Below, in pieces: positions 31,213-38,975 of a stretch of 64,000 bases of DNA (its first letter is position 1; each line of letters opens with the position of its first letter). The stretch is taken from NCBI GenBank assembly GCA_044225675.1, contig JBGAIH010000025.1, positions 1 through 64,000 of the forward strand, written 5' to 3'. A program made the position numbers and the translations under genes. The DNA is from JACMQX01 sp044225675. GTDB lineage: Bacteria > Pseudomonadota > Gammaproteobacteria > Burkholderiales > Burkholderiaceae_C. Under the pieces are notes generated by a model that had not been told where the DNA came from, searched no databases, and saw nothing but the letters and a program-made list of their open reading frames with translations.

Positions 31213-32229
31213 TCAGTTGCGGGTCTGGTCGACCAGCTTGTTCTTCTTGATCCAGGGCATCATGGCGCGCAGCTGCTCGCCCACGACCTCGATCTGGTGC
31301 TCGGCGTTCAGGCGGCGACGGCTCAGCAGCGTCGGCGCATTGGCGCGGTTTTCCAGGATGAAGCTCTTGGCGTATTCGCCGGTCTGGATGTCCTTGAGGA
31401 CCTGCTTCATGACCTTCTTGGTCTCTTCCGTGATGATGCGCGGGCCCGTCACGTACTCGCCGTACTCGGCGTTGTTGGAGATCGAGTAGTTCATGTTGGC
31501 GATGCCGCCTTCATAGATCAGGTCCACGATCAGCTTGAGCTCGTGCAGGCACTCGAAGTAGGCCATCTCGGGCGCGTAGCCGGCTTCCACCAGCGTCTCG
31601 AAGCCCGCCTTGATCAGCTCCACGGTACCGCCGCACAGCACGGCCTGCTCGCCGAACAGGTCGGTCTCGGTCTCTTCGCGGAAGTTGGTCTCGATGATGC
31701 CGGCCTTGCCGCCGCCGTTGGCCATGGCGTACGACAGGGCCAGATCACGGGCCTTGCCGGTCTTGTCCTGATGGACGGCCACGAGGTGGGGCACGCCGCC
31801 GCCCTGGGTGTAGGTGCTGCGCACCGTGTGGCCAGGCGCCTTGGGAGCGACCATCCACACGTCGAGGTCGGCGCGCGGCATGACCTGGCCGTAGTGGACG
31901 TTGAAGCCGTGGGCGAACGCGAGCGAGGCGCCCTGCTTGATGTTGGGCTCCACGTCGTTCTTGTAGACGGTGGCGATCTGCTCGTCGGGCAGCAGGATCA
32001 TGACGACGTCGGCGGACTTCACGGCCTCGGCGACCTCGGCGACCTTCAGGCCGGCCTTCTCGACCTTGGGCCAGGAGGCGCCACCCTTGCGCAGGCCGAC
32101 CACGACCTTCACGCCGCTGTCGTTGAGGTTCTGCGCGTGGGCGTGGCCCTGCGAACCGTAGCCGATGATCGCAACCGTCTTGCCCTTGATCAGGCTCAGA
32201 TCACAGTCCTTGTCGTAATAAACCTTCAT
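31213..32229 (-). CDS. ilvC: Ketol-acid reductoisomerase (NADP+), class I
   Basis: The 338-residue enzyme converts acetolactate or acetohydroxybutyrate to dihydroxy acids, the second common step of valine and isoleucine synthesis. The Rossmann motif IIGYGSQGHAHAQNL is near residues 20-35, and the C-terminal knotted domain shows the metal-binding region FGEQAVLCGG followed by EAGYAPEMAYFECLHELKLI. The length is that of short class I enzymes. GAAAGGAAG lies just upstream of the ATG. It is the third gene of ilvI-ilvH-ilvC; a terminator-like hairpin lies between ilvH and ilvC, so ilvC may be set at a different level from the synthase subunits. Confidence 0.97.
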   Translation of the reverse strand: MKVYYDKDCDLSLIKGKTVAIIGYGSQGHAHAQNLNDSGVKVVVGLRKGGASWPKVEKAGLKVAEVAEAVKSADVVMILLPDEQIATVYKNDVEPNIKQGASLAFAHGFNVHYGQVMPRADLDVWMVAPKAPGHTVRSTYTQGGGVPHLVAVHQDKTGKARDLALSYAMANGGGKAGIIETNFREETETDLFGEQAVLCGGTVELIKAGFETLVEAGYAPEMAYFECLHELKLIVDLIYEGGIANMNYSISNNAEYGEYVTGPRIITEETKKVMKQVLKDIQTGEYAKSFILENRANAPTLLSRRRLNAEHQIEVVGEQLRAMMPWIKKNKLVDQTRN

Positions 32230-32256
32230 GGTCTTCCTTTCGTTGTATTGCTTGTC

Positions 32257-32286
32257 AAAAAAGCGCCGGGCCGCCCCAGCTTTTTT
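32257..32286. terminator. Symmetric hairpin with flanking A/T runs between ilvH and ilvC
   Basis: AAAAAAGC ... GCTTTTTT encloses a GC stem (GCCGGG with CCCAGC, 4-base loop). On the minus strand, the transcribed one, it reads as a GC hairpin followed by six T. It lies in the 116-base ilvH-ilvC gap, 28 bases before the ilvC ATG. It could terminate part of the ilvIH transcript or act as a processing site; readthrough must be possible if ilvC lacks its own promoter. Confidence 0.6.
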
Positions 32287-32345
32287 GGATTCGAACCCGA
32301 TGGTGGCGCCCAGGGAGCGGATCGACCGGCGCCATCACCGAAAAC

Positions 32346-32837
32346 TCATACGCGCAGGATTCTCTCACCCCGGCCGATCCCGCTGGCGCCGGTGCGCACC
32401 GTCTCCAGGATCGCGCTGCGGTCGATGGCTTCGAGAAAGGCGTCATTCTTGCCCTGGTCGCCGGTCAGCTCGATCGTGTAGCTCTTCTCGGTGACGTCGA
32501 TGATGCGGCCGCGGAAGATGTCGGCCATGCGCTTCATCTCCTCGCGTTCCTTGCCGACGGCGCGGACCTTGACCATCATGAGTTCGCGCTCGGTGTAGGC
32601 GCCTTCGGTCAGGTCGACCACCTTGACGACCTCGATGAGCCGGTTCAGGTGCTTGGTGATCTGCTCGATGACGTCGTCGGAGCCGGTGGTCTGCACCGTC
32701 ATGCGCGACAGGCTCGGGTCCTCGGTCGGCGCCACGGTGAGCGATTCGATGTTGTAGCCACGGGCCGAGAACAGGCCCACCACGCGGGACAGTGCGCCGG
32801 GTTCGTTTTCCAGCAGCACGGCAATGATATGTTTCAT
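32346..32837 (-). CDS. ilvH: Acetolactate synthase small (regulatory) subunit
   Basis: The 163-residue regulatory subunit binds the catalytic subunit and confers valine feedback inhibition. The N-terminal ACT domain (residues 1-75) shows HIIAVLLENEPGALSRVVGL followed by FSARGYNIESL, the valine-binding region; the C-terminal ferredoxin-like half contains RELMMVKV and IELTGDQGKNDAFL. Length is standard. A GAGG sequence precedes the ATG by about 12 bases. It is 130 bases downstream of ilvI and in the same orientation. Confidence 0.96.
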   Translation of the reverse strand: MKHIIAVLLENEPGALSRVVGLFSARGYNIESLTVAPTEDPSLSRMTVQTTGSDDVIEQITKHLNRLIEVVKVVDLTEGAYTERELMMVKVRAVGKEREEMKRMADIFRGRIIDVTEKSYTIELTGDQGKNDAFLEAIDRSAILETVRTGASGIGRGERILRV

Positions 32838-32967
32838 GAGATGTGATTCCTCTTTTCGCCGCCCTCCCCCTGCCGCGGTAACGGCAGGGCTTGGCGGGCA
32901 ATAGATTCGTCTTCAGGGAAGCTGGCGGTGCCGCATCAGGCTGCAGCGTCGCCAGCGGTCGGTTGTG

Positions 32968-34758
32968 TCAGAGGTCCTCGCTGCCCAGCAGCATCTCGGT
33001 GATGCCCTTGCCGGCCTGGACCATCGGGAACACGTTCTCGGTCGGGTCGGTGCGGAAGTCCATGAACACGGTGCGGTCCTTGAGCTTGCGCGCCTCGCGC
33101 AGCGCGCCCTCGACGTCCTGCGGCCGCTCGATCAGCATGCCGACGTGGCCATAGGCCTCGGCCAGCTTCACGAAGTTGGGCAGCGCGTCCATGTAGCTGC
33201 TGCTGTAGCGGCCGGAGTACTCGAGCTCCTGCCACTGGCGCACCATGCCCAGGTAGCGGTTGTTGAGCGACACGATCTTGATCGGCGTGTTGTACTGCAG
33301 GCAGGTCGAGAGCTCCTGGATGCACATCTGCACCGAGCCTTCGCCGGTGATGCAGAACACCTCGCTCTGCGGCCGGGCCAGCTTGATGCCCATGGCATAG
33401 GGAATGCCCACGCCCATGGTGCCCAGGCCGCCGGAGTTGATCCAGCGGCGCGGCTCGTCGAAGCGGTAGTACTGCGCGGCCCACATCTGGTGCTGGCCGA
33501 CGTCGGACGTGATGTAGGTGTCGCCGTCCTTGGTCATGTTCCACAGCGTCTCGATCACGTGCTGCGGCTTGATCACGTCGCCCGAGCCCATGCTGTACTT
33601 GAGGCAATCGCGCTTGCGCCAGCCTTCGATGGTCTCCCACCAGCCGCCCAGGGCGTTGGCGTCGGGCTTGAGGCCGGACTCCTTGATCATCGCGATCAGC
33701 TCGGTCAGCACGTCCTTGACGTCGCCGACGATCGGGATGTCGACCTTGACGCGCTTGGAGATGCTCGACGGGTCGATGTCGATGTGGATGATCTTGCGCT
33801 CGTTCTGCGCGAAGTGCTTCGGGTTGCCGATCACGCGGTCGTCGAAGCGCGCGCCGACGGCCAGCAGCACGTCGCAGTTCTGCATCGCGTTGTTGGCCTC
33901 GATCGTGCCGTGCATGCCGAGCATGCCCAGGAACTTGCGGTCGCTCGCCGGGTAGGCCCCGAGGCCCATCAGCGTGTTGGTGCAGGGATAGCCCAGCATG
34001 TCCACCAGCGTGCGCAGCTCGGCCGAGGCATTGCTCAGCAGCACGCCGCCGCCGGTGTAGATGTACGGTCGCTTGGCGTTCAGCAGCAACTGCAGCGCCT
34101 TGCGGATCTGGCCGCCATGGCCCTTGCGCACCGGGTTGTACGAGCGCATGGTGAGCGTCTCGGGGTAGCCGGAGAAGCTCGCCTTCTTGAACGACACGTC
34201 CTTGGGGATGTCCACCACCACCGGGCCGGGACGGCCGCTGCGCGCGATGTGGAAGGCCTTCTTCATGGTGTCGGCCAGGTCGCGCGGGTCCTTGACGAGG
34301 AAGTTGTGCTTGACGATCGGGCGGGTGATCCCGACGGTGTCGCACTCCTGGAAGGCGTCCAGGCCGATGGCGTGCGTCGGGACCTGGCCCGAGATGATCA
34401 CCATCGGAATGCTGTCCATGTAGGCCGTCGCGATGCCGGTCACGGCATTGGTCAGCCCGGGGCCGGACGTGACGAGTGCCACGCCGACGTCGCCCGTCGC
34501 CCGGGCATAGCCGTCGGCCGCGTGCACGGCCGCCTGCTCATGGCGCACCAGCACGTGCTGGATGGTGTCCTGCTTGTAGAAGGCGTCGTAGATGTACAGG
34601 ACCGCGCCGCCGGGGTAACCCCAGACGTGCTTGACGTTCTCGGCCTGCAGGCATTTGACGAGGATTTCGGCGCCCATGAGTTCCTGGGGCCCTGCGCTGT
34701 GACCGCCCGAGCTGGCGGCAGCGGCTGCCGAAGTGATTTCGGCCTTGGTAATTTCCAT
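32968..34758 (-). CDS. ilvI: Acetolactate synthase large (catalytic) subunit
   Basis: The 596-residue ThDP enzyme forms acetolactate/acetohydroxybutyrate, the first common step of branched-chain synthesis. Features: the start region with GAEILVKCLQAENVKHVWGYPGG; the catalytic Glu in VRHEQAAVHAADGYAR; the central FAD-domain strand NCDVLLAVGARFDDRV; and the ThDP-binding GEGSVQMCIQEL ... NNRYLG. GEGS replaces the more common GDGS, as in other Betaproteobacterial enzymes I know. I chose ATG 34758 (MEITKAEITS) rather than the longer open frame, because upstream residues look non-coding and overlap the intergenic region. A short Ala/Ser-rich leader of about 25 residues precedes the core. The symbol could equally be ilvB. 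Confidence 0.95.
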   Translation of the reverse strand: MEITKAEITSAAAAASSGGHSAGPQELMGAEILVKCLQAENVKHVWGYPGGAVLYIYDAFYKQDTIQHVLVRHEQAAVHAADGYARATGDVGVALVTSGPGLTNAVTGIATAYMDSIPMVIISGQVPTHAIGLDAFQECDTVGITRPIVKHNFLVKDPRDLADTMKKAFHIARSGRPGPVVVDIPKDVSFKKASFSGYPETLTMRSYNPVRKGHGGQIRKALQLLLNAKRPYIYTGGGVLLSNASAELRTLVDMLGYPCTNTLMGLGAYPASDRKFLGMLGMHGTIEANNAMQNCDVLLAVGARFDDRVIGNPKHFAQNERKIIHIDIDPSSISKRVKVDIPIVGDVKDVLTELIAMIKESGLKPDANALGGWWETIEGWRKRDCLKYSMGSGDVIKPQHVIETLWNMTKDGDTYITSDVGQHQMWAAQYYRFDEPRRWINSGGLGTMGVGIPYAMGIKLARPQSEVFCITGEGSVQMCIQELSTCLQYNTPIKIVSLNNRYLGMVRQWQELEYSGRYSSSYMDALPNFVKLAEAYGHVGMLIERPQDVEGALREARKLKDRTVFMDFRTDPTENVFPMVQAGKGITEMLLGSEDL

Positions 34759-35074
34759 GATCAACCTTTGTGAATTTCTCTGACGAAAAACCTTGGGTGC
34801 CCCTTGGCGAACTCTTGTGAAGCCGCGTCGGGACTTTGGATCAAAGCCATGGGCGAGATGATTGCTGCGCCGGACCGTGACCCGTTTTGCCTTTTGACTT
34901 GCAGACCGGATTATCGCACTGCACAAGGCCGATCCGGCCGGCTGCGTGGCGGAAACGACGGCTTTTTGTGGTTCCGGATGCCATAATCCGCCGCGCAAAG
35001 CGCCAGATTCCGGGCCCGGCGCGTCAGCCTGACGCCGGGCCTTCCCAGCTCCCAGGCCGTTCGCGGCATCCACT
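34759..35074. promoter_or_regulatory. Divergent regulatory region between ilvI and the sigma factor gene
   Basis: This 316-base region holds signals for both sides. On the minus strand an extended -10 (TGC-GATAAT, 34910-34918) would give an ilv leader of roughly 145 bases. On the plus side a strong hairpin (GGCCCGGCGCGTCA at 35013-35026 with TGACGCCGGGCC at 35030-35041) lies 33 bases before the sigma start; it has no T tract and may be a regulator site or mRNA structure. No leader peptide rich in Val/Ile/Leu, riboswitch or T-box was recognised in front of ilvI. Confidence 0.45.
34761..34850 (-). CDS. Possible 29-codon upstream ORF in the ilvI leader
   Basis: A frame beginning MALIQSPDAASQEF and ending EIHKG stops 2 bases before the ilvI ATG, in a different frame. 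Its end covers the weak AAAGG ribosome-binding site of ilvI, so translation of the two could be coupled. It is not enriched in branched-chain codons and has no visible homologue in my knowledge, so it may be fortuitous. Confidence 0.25.
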   Translation of the reverse strand: MALIQSPDAASQEFAKGHPRFFVREIHKG

Positions 35075-35641
35075 TTGGCAACCGAAAAAGAACTCTCCGA
35101 CTTCCTCAAGAGCGTCGAGAAACGGGCCTTCAAGCGCTCGAAATACCACGTTCGCGACGACGAGGCGGCACTGGACATCGTGCAGGACAGCATGATGAAG
35201 CTGGCCGAGCACTACGGCGACAAGCCGGCCGACGAGCTGCCGATGCTGTTCGCGCGCATCCTGTCGAACTGCACCCTGGACTGGTTTCGCCGCCAGAAGT
35301 CGCGCAACGCCCTGTTTTCGAACCTCAGCGACTTCGAATCCGGGTCGGACGACGGGGATTTCGATTTGCTGGAAACTTATGAGTCCGAAGACGACTCACA
35401 GCGTACGGAAAGCGCTGAAGCGGTCACCAGCCGGGCTCAGATCTTGCATGAGATCGAACAGGAGATCCAGGAATTGCCGGGACGTCAACGGGAGGCCTTC
35501 CTTCTGCGTTACTGGGAGGAGATGGACGTGGCCGAGACGGCGGCGGCCATGGGTTGCTCGGAAGGCAGCGTCAAGACGCACTGCTCCAGGGCAGTCCAGG
35601 CCCTCAGCAAAGCACTGAAGGCAAAGGGAATACAACTATGA
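35075..35641 (+). CDS. ECF-like RNA polymerase sigma factor
   Basis: The 188-residue protein has sigma region 2 (about residues 28-80: DDEAALDIVQDSMMKLAEHY, then LSNCTLDWFRRQ) and region 4 (about 133-182: LPGRQREAFLLRYWEEMDV, helix-turn-helix AETAAAMGCSEGSVKTHCS), separated by an acidic linker rich in Asp/Glu/Ser. There is no region 1.1 or region 3, so it is a small group IV/ECF-type factor. The start is TTG at 35075 (then GCAACC); no ATG is available before region 2. Its stop overlaps the ATG of the DUF3619 gene (ATGA). The following genes make it the head of a conserved Burkholderiales cluster in which the membrane protein next door may control it. Confidence 0.9.
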   Translation: MATEKELSDFLKSVEKRAFKRSKYHVRDDEAALDIVQDSMMKLAEHYGDKPADELPMLFARILSNCTLDWFRRQKSRNALFSNLSDFESGSDDGDFDLLETYESEDDSQRTESAEAVTSRAQILHEIEQEIQELPGRQREAFLLRYWEEMDVAETAAAMGCSEGSVKTHCSRAVQALSKALKAKGIQL

Positions 35642-36102
35642 CGCACATTCACCCACAGCATCCGGACGCGGTCCGGGCCCACGCCGCAGCCGACCCGATG
35701 GACCGGTACGGCATGCGGCTGGCTGCGCGCCTGACCGAAAGCACGGCCGAGCTGCCTTACGACATTTCCGAGCGCCTGCGCGCCGCCCGCGTCCAGGCCC
35801 TGGCCCGGCGCAAGCCGGTCCCCCGCCGGGTTCCCGCCGTCATGGCCAGCGGCGGCGCCGCCGTCCTGTCGGGCGGCGACGACTCTCCGGGCCTGTGGGG
35901 CCGCCTGGCCTCCGCCCTGCCCCTGGTTGCCCTGGTGGTCGGCCTCGTCGCCATCAACGTGGTCCAGAACGAAGACCGTGCCCGCGAGCTGGCCGAAGTC
36001 GACACCGCACTGCTGACCGACGACCTGCCTCCGTCGGCCTACGCCGACCCGGGCTTCGTGCAGTTCCTGCGCGCCGGCACCGAGCGAACCAGCAATCCAT
36101 AA
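35638..36102 (+). CDS. DUF3619 single-pass membrane protein (possible anti-sigma)
   Basis: The 154-residue protein starts at ATG 35638, four bases into the sigma stop, with AAAGGGA upstream. Its N-terminal half is soluble and basic (RLAARLTES ... ISERLRAARVQALARR), then one transmembrane helix (about 94-114, ASALPLVALVVGLVAINVV), then a short acidic tail with DDLPPSAYADPGF. That topology, plus coupling to a sigma factor gene, resembles anti-sigma factors, although no known anti-sigma domain is visible. It is listed as DUF3619 in related genomes. The anti-sigma role is an inference from position and topology. Confidence 0.85.
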   Translation: MTHIHPQHPDAVRAHAAADPMDRYGMRLAARLTESTAELPYDISERLRAARVQALARRKPVPRRVPAVMASGGAAVLSGGDDSPGLWGRLASALPLVALVVGLVAINVVQNEDRARELAEVDTALLTDDLPPSAYADPGFVQFLRAGTERTSNP

Positions 36103-36120
36103 GCCCGGCTGCGCAGCTGT

Positions 36121-36894
36121 ATGACGCAGTCCCCTTCCGGTTTTCCCCCTGACCAGCACCCTGATGGCGGCTCGGCTCGCAGGCTGCCGCCGAGCCAGCG
36201 GTTCGCGGCGAGCCGTCGCTTCGGCCAGGCGCTGCTCGCCGCGACCGGCGTTTGGCTGATCGGCGCCGGCATGGCTTGGGCCCAGCAGCCCGCAGCGGGC
36301 GCTGCATCGTCCGCGCGTGCGCCCGCCGCCGTGACGGCCAGCAAGCCCGCCCCCCCATCCAAGTCGGCCGCCACGCGCACCAGCGCCTCGGGCTGGAGCT
36401 CCCTCACACCCGACCAGCAGCAGGCCCTCAAGCCGCTGCAGGCCAACTGGGGCAGCATGTCCGAAGCCCACCAGCGCAAGTGGATCGCCCTGTCCCGCAC
36501 CTATCCGACGATGTCGCCGCCCGAGCAGGCCCGGCTTCACAGCCGCATGACCGAATGGGCGACGCTCAGCCCGCGACAGCGCGCCGACGCCCGGCTCAAC
36601 TTCGCCGAAACCAAGCAGCATTCGCCGGACGAGAAAAAGGCCAAATGGCAGGCCTATCAGGCCCTGAGCCCCGAAGAAAAGCAGAAGCTCGCGGCCAACG
36701 CCAAGGGCAAGCCCCAGGGCGCCGCGCCCGCCGTCAAGCCTGTGCCGACCCAAAAGCTCGCCGTGGTACCCTCCGCACCGTCGTCGCAAAAGAAGCACCC
36801 GACCATCGCGGGCGCCTCCGGCAAGCTGGACCAGAACACCCTGCTGCCGCACCCTGCGCCGGCGCAGGCCGATGCCCCGACGCATCGCAACTGA
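36121..36894 (+). CDS. DUF3106 protein, exported
   Basis: The 257-residue product has a hydrophobic segment at about residues 37-52 (FGQALLAATGVWLIGAG) ending AWAQQ, consistent with a late signal peptide, then an Ala/Pro-rich linker. The DUF3106 core (about 95-190) is built from short Trp/Leu/Pro helices: LTPDQQQALKPLQANWGSM, HQRKWIALSRTYPTMSPPEQ, MTEWATLSPRQR, KKAKWQAYQALSPEEKQKL. A Pro/Lys-rich tail follows. Function is unknown; repeated W-x-x-L-(S/T)-P units suggest a helical bundle in the periplasm, perhaps the sensor output side of the sigma/DUF3619 pair. The start may be further downstream; the ribosome-binding site before 36121 is poor. Confidence 0.8.
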   Translation: MTQSPSGFPPDQHPDGGSARRLPPSQRFAASRRFGQALLAATGVWLIGAGMAWAQQPAAGAASSARAPAAVTASKPAPPSKSAATRTSASGWSSLTPDQQQALKPLQANWGSMSEAHQRKWIALSRTYPTMSPPEQARLHSRMTEWATLSPRQRADARLNFAETKQHSPDEKKAKWQAYQALSPEEKQKLAANAKGKPQGAAPAVKPVPTQKLAVVPSAPSSQKKHPTIAGASGKLDQNTLLPHPAPAQADAPTHRN

Positions 36895-36915
36895 AACCCA
36901 CCCGTCTTTCGTCCG

Positions 36916-37449
36916 ATGACCGCTGATCAGGCGCAGGCAGCGCCGCTCGACCACGCCCCCGCCTCTCTTGTCGCGCCCAGCCTGCGGCGCCGCATGGCCA
37001 GCTGGCTGTACGAAGGCATGCTGATGTTCGGGGTGGTCTTCATCGCCGGCTACCTCTTCGGCACGCTCAGCCAGACCCGCAATGCGCTGGACAACCGCCA
37101 TGCGCTGCAGGCCTTCCTGTTCCTCGTCTTCGGCATCTACTTCACCTGGTTCTGGGCCAAGGGCCAGACCCTGGCCATGAAAACCTGGAACATCCGCGTC
37201 GTCGACCGCACGGGCCGCCCCATCACCCAGCGCCGCGCCCTGGTGCGCTATGTGCTGAGCTGGCTCTGGTTCCTGCCGGCGCTGGCCATCCTGGCACCCT
37301 TCAAGGTGTCGGGCGGCGAGACGGTCGTGGTCGTCGTCGGCTGGGTGCTGGTATGGGCCCTGCTCAGCCGCTTCCACCCGCAGCGCCAGTTCGTCCACGA
37401 CGTGCTGGCAGGCACGCGCCTGGTGAGCTCGCCACCGCTCAGCCGCTGA
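36916..37449 (+). CDS. RDD-family membrane protein
   Basis: The 177-residue protein has the RDD domain: SLRRRMASWLYEGMLMFGVV at the start of helix 1 (here R-M-A-S in place of R-x-x-A-x-x-x-D), a second helix LFLVFGIYFTWFWAKGQTLAM, the conserved KTWNIRVVD strand, and two further helices (VLSWLWFLPALAILAP, VVVVVGWVLVWALLS) before the family ending RQFVHDVLAGTRLV. Role is unknown, perhaps small-molecule transport. It is 21 bases downstream of the DUF3106 gene and probably in the same transcript. Confidence 0.88.
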   Translation: MTADQAQAAPLDHAPASLVAPSLRRRMASWLYEGMLMFGVVFIAGYLFGTLSQTRNALDNRHALQAFLFLVFGIYFTWFWAKGQTLAMKTWNIRVVDRTGRPITQRRALVRYVLSWLWFLPALAILAPFKVSGGETVVVVVGWVLVWALLSRFHPQRQFVHDVLAGTRLVSSPPLSR

Positions 37450-37536
37450 GGCATCCTCTCGAAGGGCCGTCGCGAGCCTCCGGCCCCCCCGCCTCCTTCC
37501 GCACAACCGTCACTGCGCTCGGCGACAATCCGCGCC

Positions 37537-37938
37537 ATGCCCCCTTCCGAATCCGCCCCTCCCGTCAATCCGCAAAAGGCCCGCGTCGGCCTGGACCGCA
37601 TGATCCACGCCGCCGGCTACTCGATCGAGGGCCTGCGCGCCGGCTGGAAGGAAACCGCCTTCCGCCAGGAGGCGATCGCCGCCGTGGTGCTGGTGCCGCT
37701 GGCCTTCTGGCTCGGCCGCAGCTGGGTCGAGACGGCCTTGCTCGCCGGCACGGTCCTGCTGGTCATGATCGTCGAACTCCTCAACACCGGCATCGAGACC
37801 GCCATCGACCGCATCGGTCCCGAGTGGCACGACCTGTCCAAGCGCGCCAAGGACATGGGCTCGGCCGCCGTGCTGCTCAGCCTCGTCCTGTGCGCCGGCG
37901 TCTGGATCGCGGCCCTCGTCCAAAGAATTTCCGCCTGA
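37537..37938 (+). CDS. dgkA: Diacylglycerol kinase
   Basis: The 133-residue inner-membrane enzyme phosphorylates diacylglycerol to phosphatidate, recycling lipid released in envelope biosynthesis. The signature ELLNTGIETAIDR and HDLSKRAKDMGSAAV (active-site helix) are intact, with three transmembrane helices: about 48-64, 66-84 and 108-127. The Glu of the family (W-K-E-T-A-F-R-Q-E) is present at the first helix. It starts 87 bases after the RDD gene and is followed 10 bases later by the LOG-family gene. Confidence 0.95.
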   Translation: MPPSESAPPVNPQKARVGLDRMIHAAGYSIEGLRAGWKETAFRQEAIAAVVLVPLAFWLGRSWVETALLAGTVLLVMIVELLNTGIETAIDRIGPEWHDLSKRAKDMGSAAVLLSLVLCAGVWIAALVQRISA

Positions 37939-37948
37939 GAAGATCCCC

Positions 37949-38581
37949 ATGAAAGGCCGCATGACCGAATCGCCTGCATCGTCCTCGCCCACCCTCGCCG
38001 AGCCCGCGTTCTCGGTCTGCGTCTACTGCGGCTCGCGACCCGGCGTGTCTGCCGCCCCGATCGATGCCGCGCGGCAGGTCGGCCGGTGGATCGGCCGCCA
38101 TGGCGGGCGCCTGGTCTACGGCGGCGGCAACAGCGGCCTCATGGGCGAAGTCGCCGACGCCACGCTGGCCGCCGGCGGCACGGTGGTCGGCATCATCCCG
38201 ACGGCGCTGGTCGAAAAGGAATGGGCCAAGCGCGACTGCACCGAGCTGCACATCGTCGACACCATGCACGACCGCAAGCGCATGATGGCCGAGCGCGCCG
38301 ACTGCTTCGTCGCCCTGCCCGGCGGCATCGGCACCCTGGAAGAGCTGTTCGAGGTCTGGACCTGGCGGCAACTCGGCTACCACGACAAGCCGGTCGGCCT
38401 GCTGAACGTCGACGGCTACTACGACCACCTCATCGGCTTCCTGCAGCAGTCGGTGCGTCAGGGCTTCATGAGCGACGCGCTCATGGACCTCGTGAAATTC
38501 GGCAATGAGCCCGAGGCGCTGCTCGAGGCGCTCGTCCAGTCGGCGGGGCTGGCGCCCGCGCCGCGGCTCGAAGCGATCTGA
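37949..38581 (+). CDS. LOG-family protein (cytokinin riboside 5'-monophosphate phosphoribohydrolase-like)
   Basis: The 210-residue TIGR00730/Rossmann-fold protein shows VCVYCGSRPG, GGRLVYGGGNSGLMG, the catalytic PGGIGTLEELFEVWTW and a Lys/Arg-containing HDRKRMM. These motifs define LOG-type nucleoside monophosphate glycosylases, which remove the base from AMP-like substrates; many bacterial members are simply housekeeping. I keep the start at 37949, with GAGAAG just upstream; the second ATG (codon 5) is also possible. It converges on glnB-type gene 38603-38941 with a gap of only 21 bases made of GGCCGGCC repeats. Confidence 0.92.
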   Translation: MKGRMTESPASSSPTLAEPAFSVCVYCGSRPGVSAAPIDAARQVGRWIGRHGGRLVYGGGNSGLMGEVADATLAAGGTVVGIIPTALVEKEWAKRDCTELHIVDTMHDRKRMMAERADCFVALPGGIGTLEELFEVWTWRQLGYHDKPVGLLNVDGYYDHLIGFLQQSVRQGFMSDALMDLVKFGNEPEALLEALVQSAGLAPAPRLEAI

Positions 38582-38602
38582 CCGGCCGGCCGGCCGGCGC
38601 CG

Positions 38603-38941
38603 TCACACGGCGGTTTCGTCTTCCTCGCCGGTGCGAATGCGCACCACCCGCTCCACGCTGGTGACGAAAATCTTGCCGTCGCCGATCTTGCCGGTGCGCG
38701 CCGCGCGAACGATGGCATCGACGCAGCGGTCGACGTCGGAGGTCTTGACGACGACCTCGACCTTCACCTTGGGCAGGAAGTCCACCACGTATTCCGCGCC
38801 GCGGTACAGCTCGGTGTGGCCCTTCTGCCGGCCAAAGCCCTTGACCTCGGTCACCGTCAGGCCGGTGACGCCGCATTCGGCCAGGGCCTCGCGCACTTCC
38901 TCGAGCTTGAACGGTTTGACGATGGCGGTGATCTGTTTCAT
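38603..38941 (-). CDS. glnB: Nitrogen regulatory protein PII
   Basis: The 112-residue trimeric signal protein senses ATP/ADP, 2-oxoglutarate and glutamine status. Visible features are the N-terminal MKQITAIVKPFKLEEVREAL, the T-loop GRQKGHTELYRGAEY with the uridylylation target Tyr51, the B-loop region ARTGKIGDGKIFV and the C-terminal RIRTGE. GAGGAG precedes the ATG. It is 34 bases after nadE in the same orientation. I use glnB rather than glnK because there is no amtB gene next to it, but the distinction is by context only. Confidence 0.95.
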   Translation of the reverse strand: MKQITAIVKPFKLEEVREALAECGVTGLTVTEVKGFGRQKGHTELYRGAEYVVDFLPKVKVEVVVKTSDVDRCVDAIVRAARTGKIGDGKIFVTSVERVVRIRTGEEDETAV

Positions 38942-38975
38942 GGGTGAAGTCTCCTCGATGCCTGGATTCTGATGC

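Noticed and set aside
32968..35193. Longer ilvI start giving 741 residues
   Set aside because: The extra N-terminal residues cover the divergent promoter region and part of the sigma gene and do not resemble acetolactate synthase.
35509..37506. 665-codon minus-strand frame opposite the sigma/DUF3619/DUF3106/RDD genes
   Set aside because: Four well-supported plus-strand genes with overlaps and ribosome-binding sites occupy this stretch; the minus frame is low-complexity Gly/Arg sequence.
38582..38602. GGCCGGCC-rich gap between the LOG-family gene and glnB as a terminator
   Set aside because: It is palindromic but has no T tract on either strand, so termination cannot be supported.
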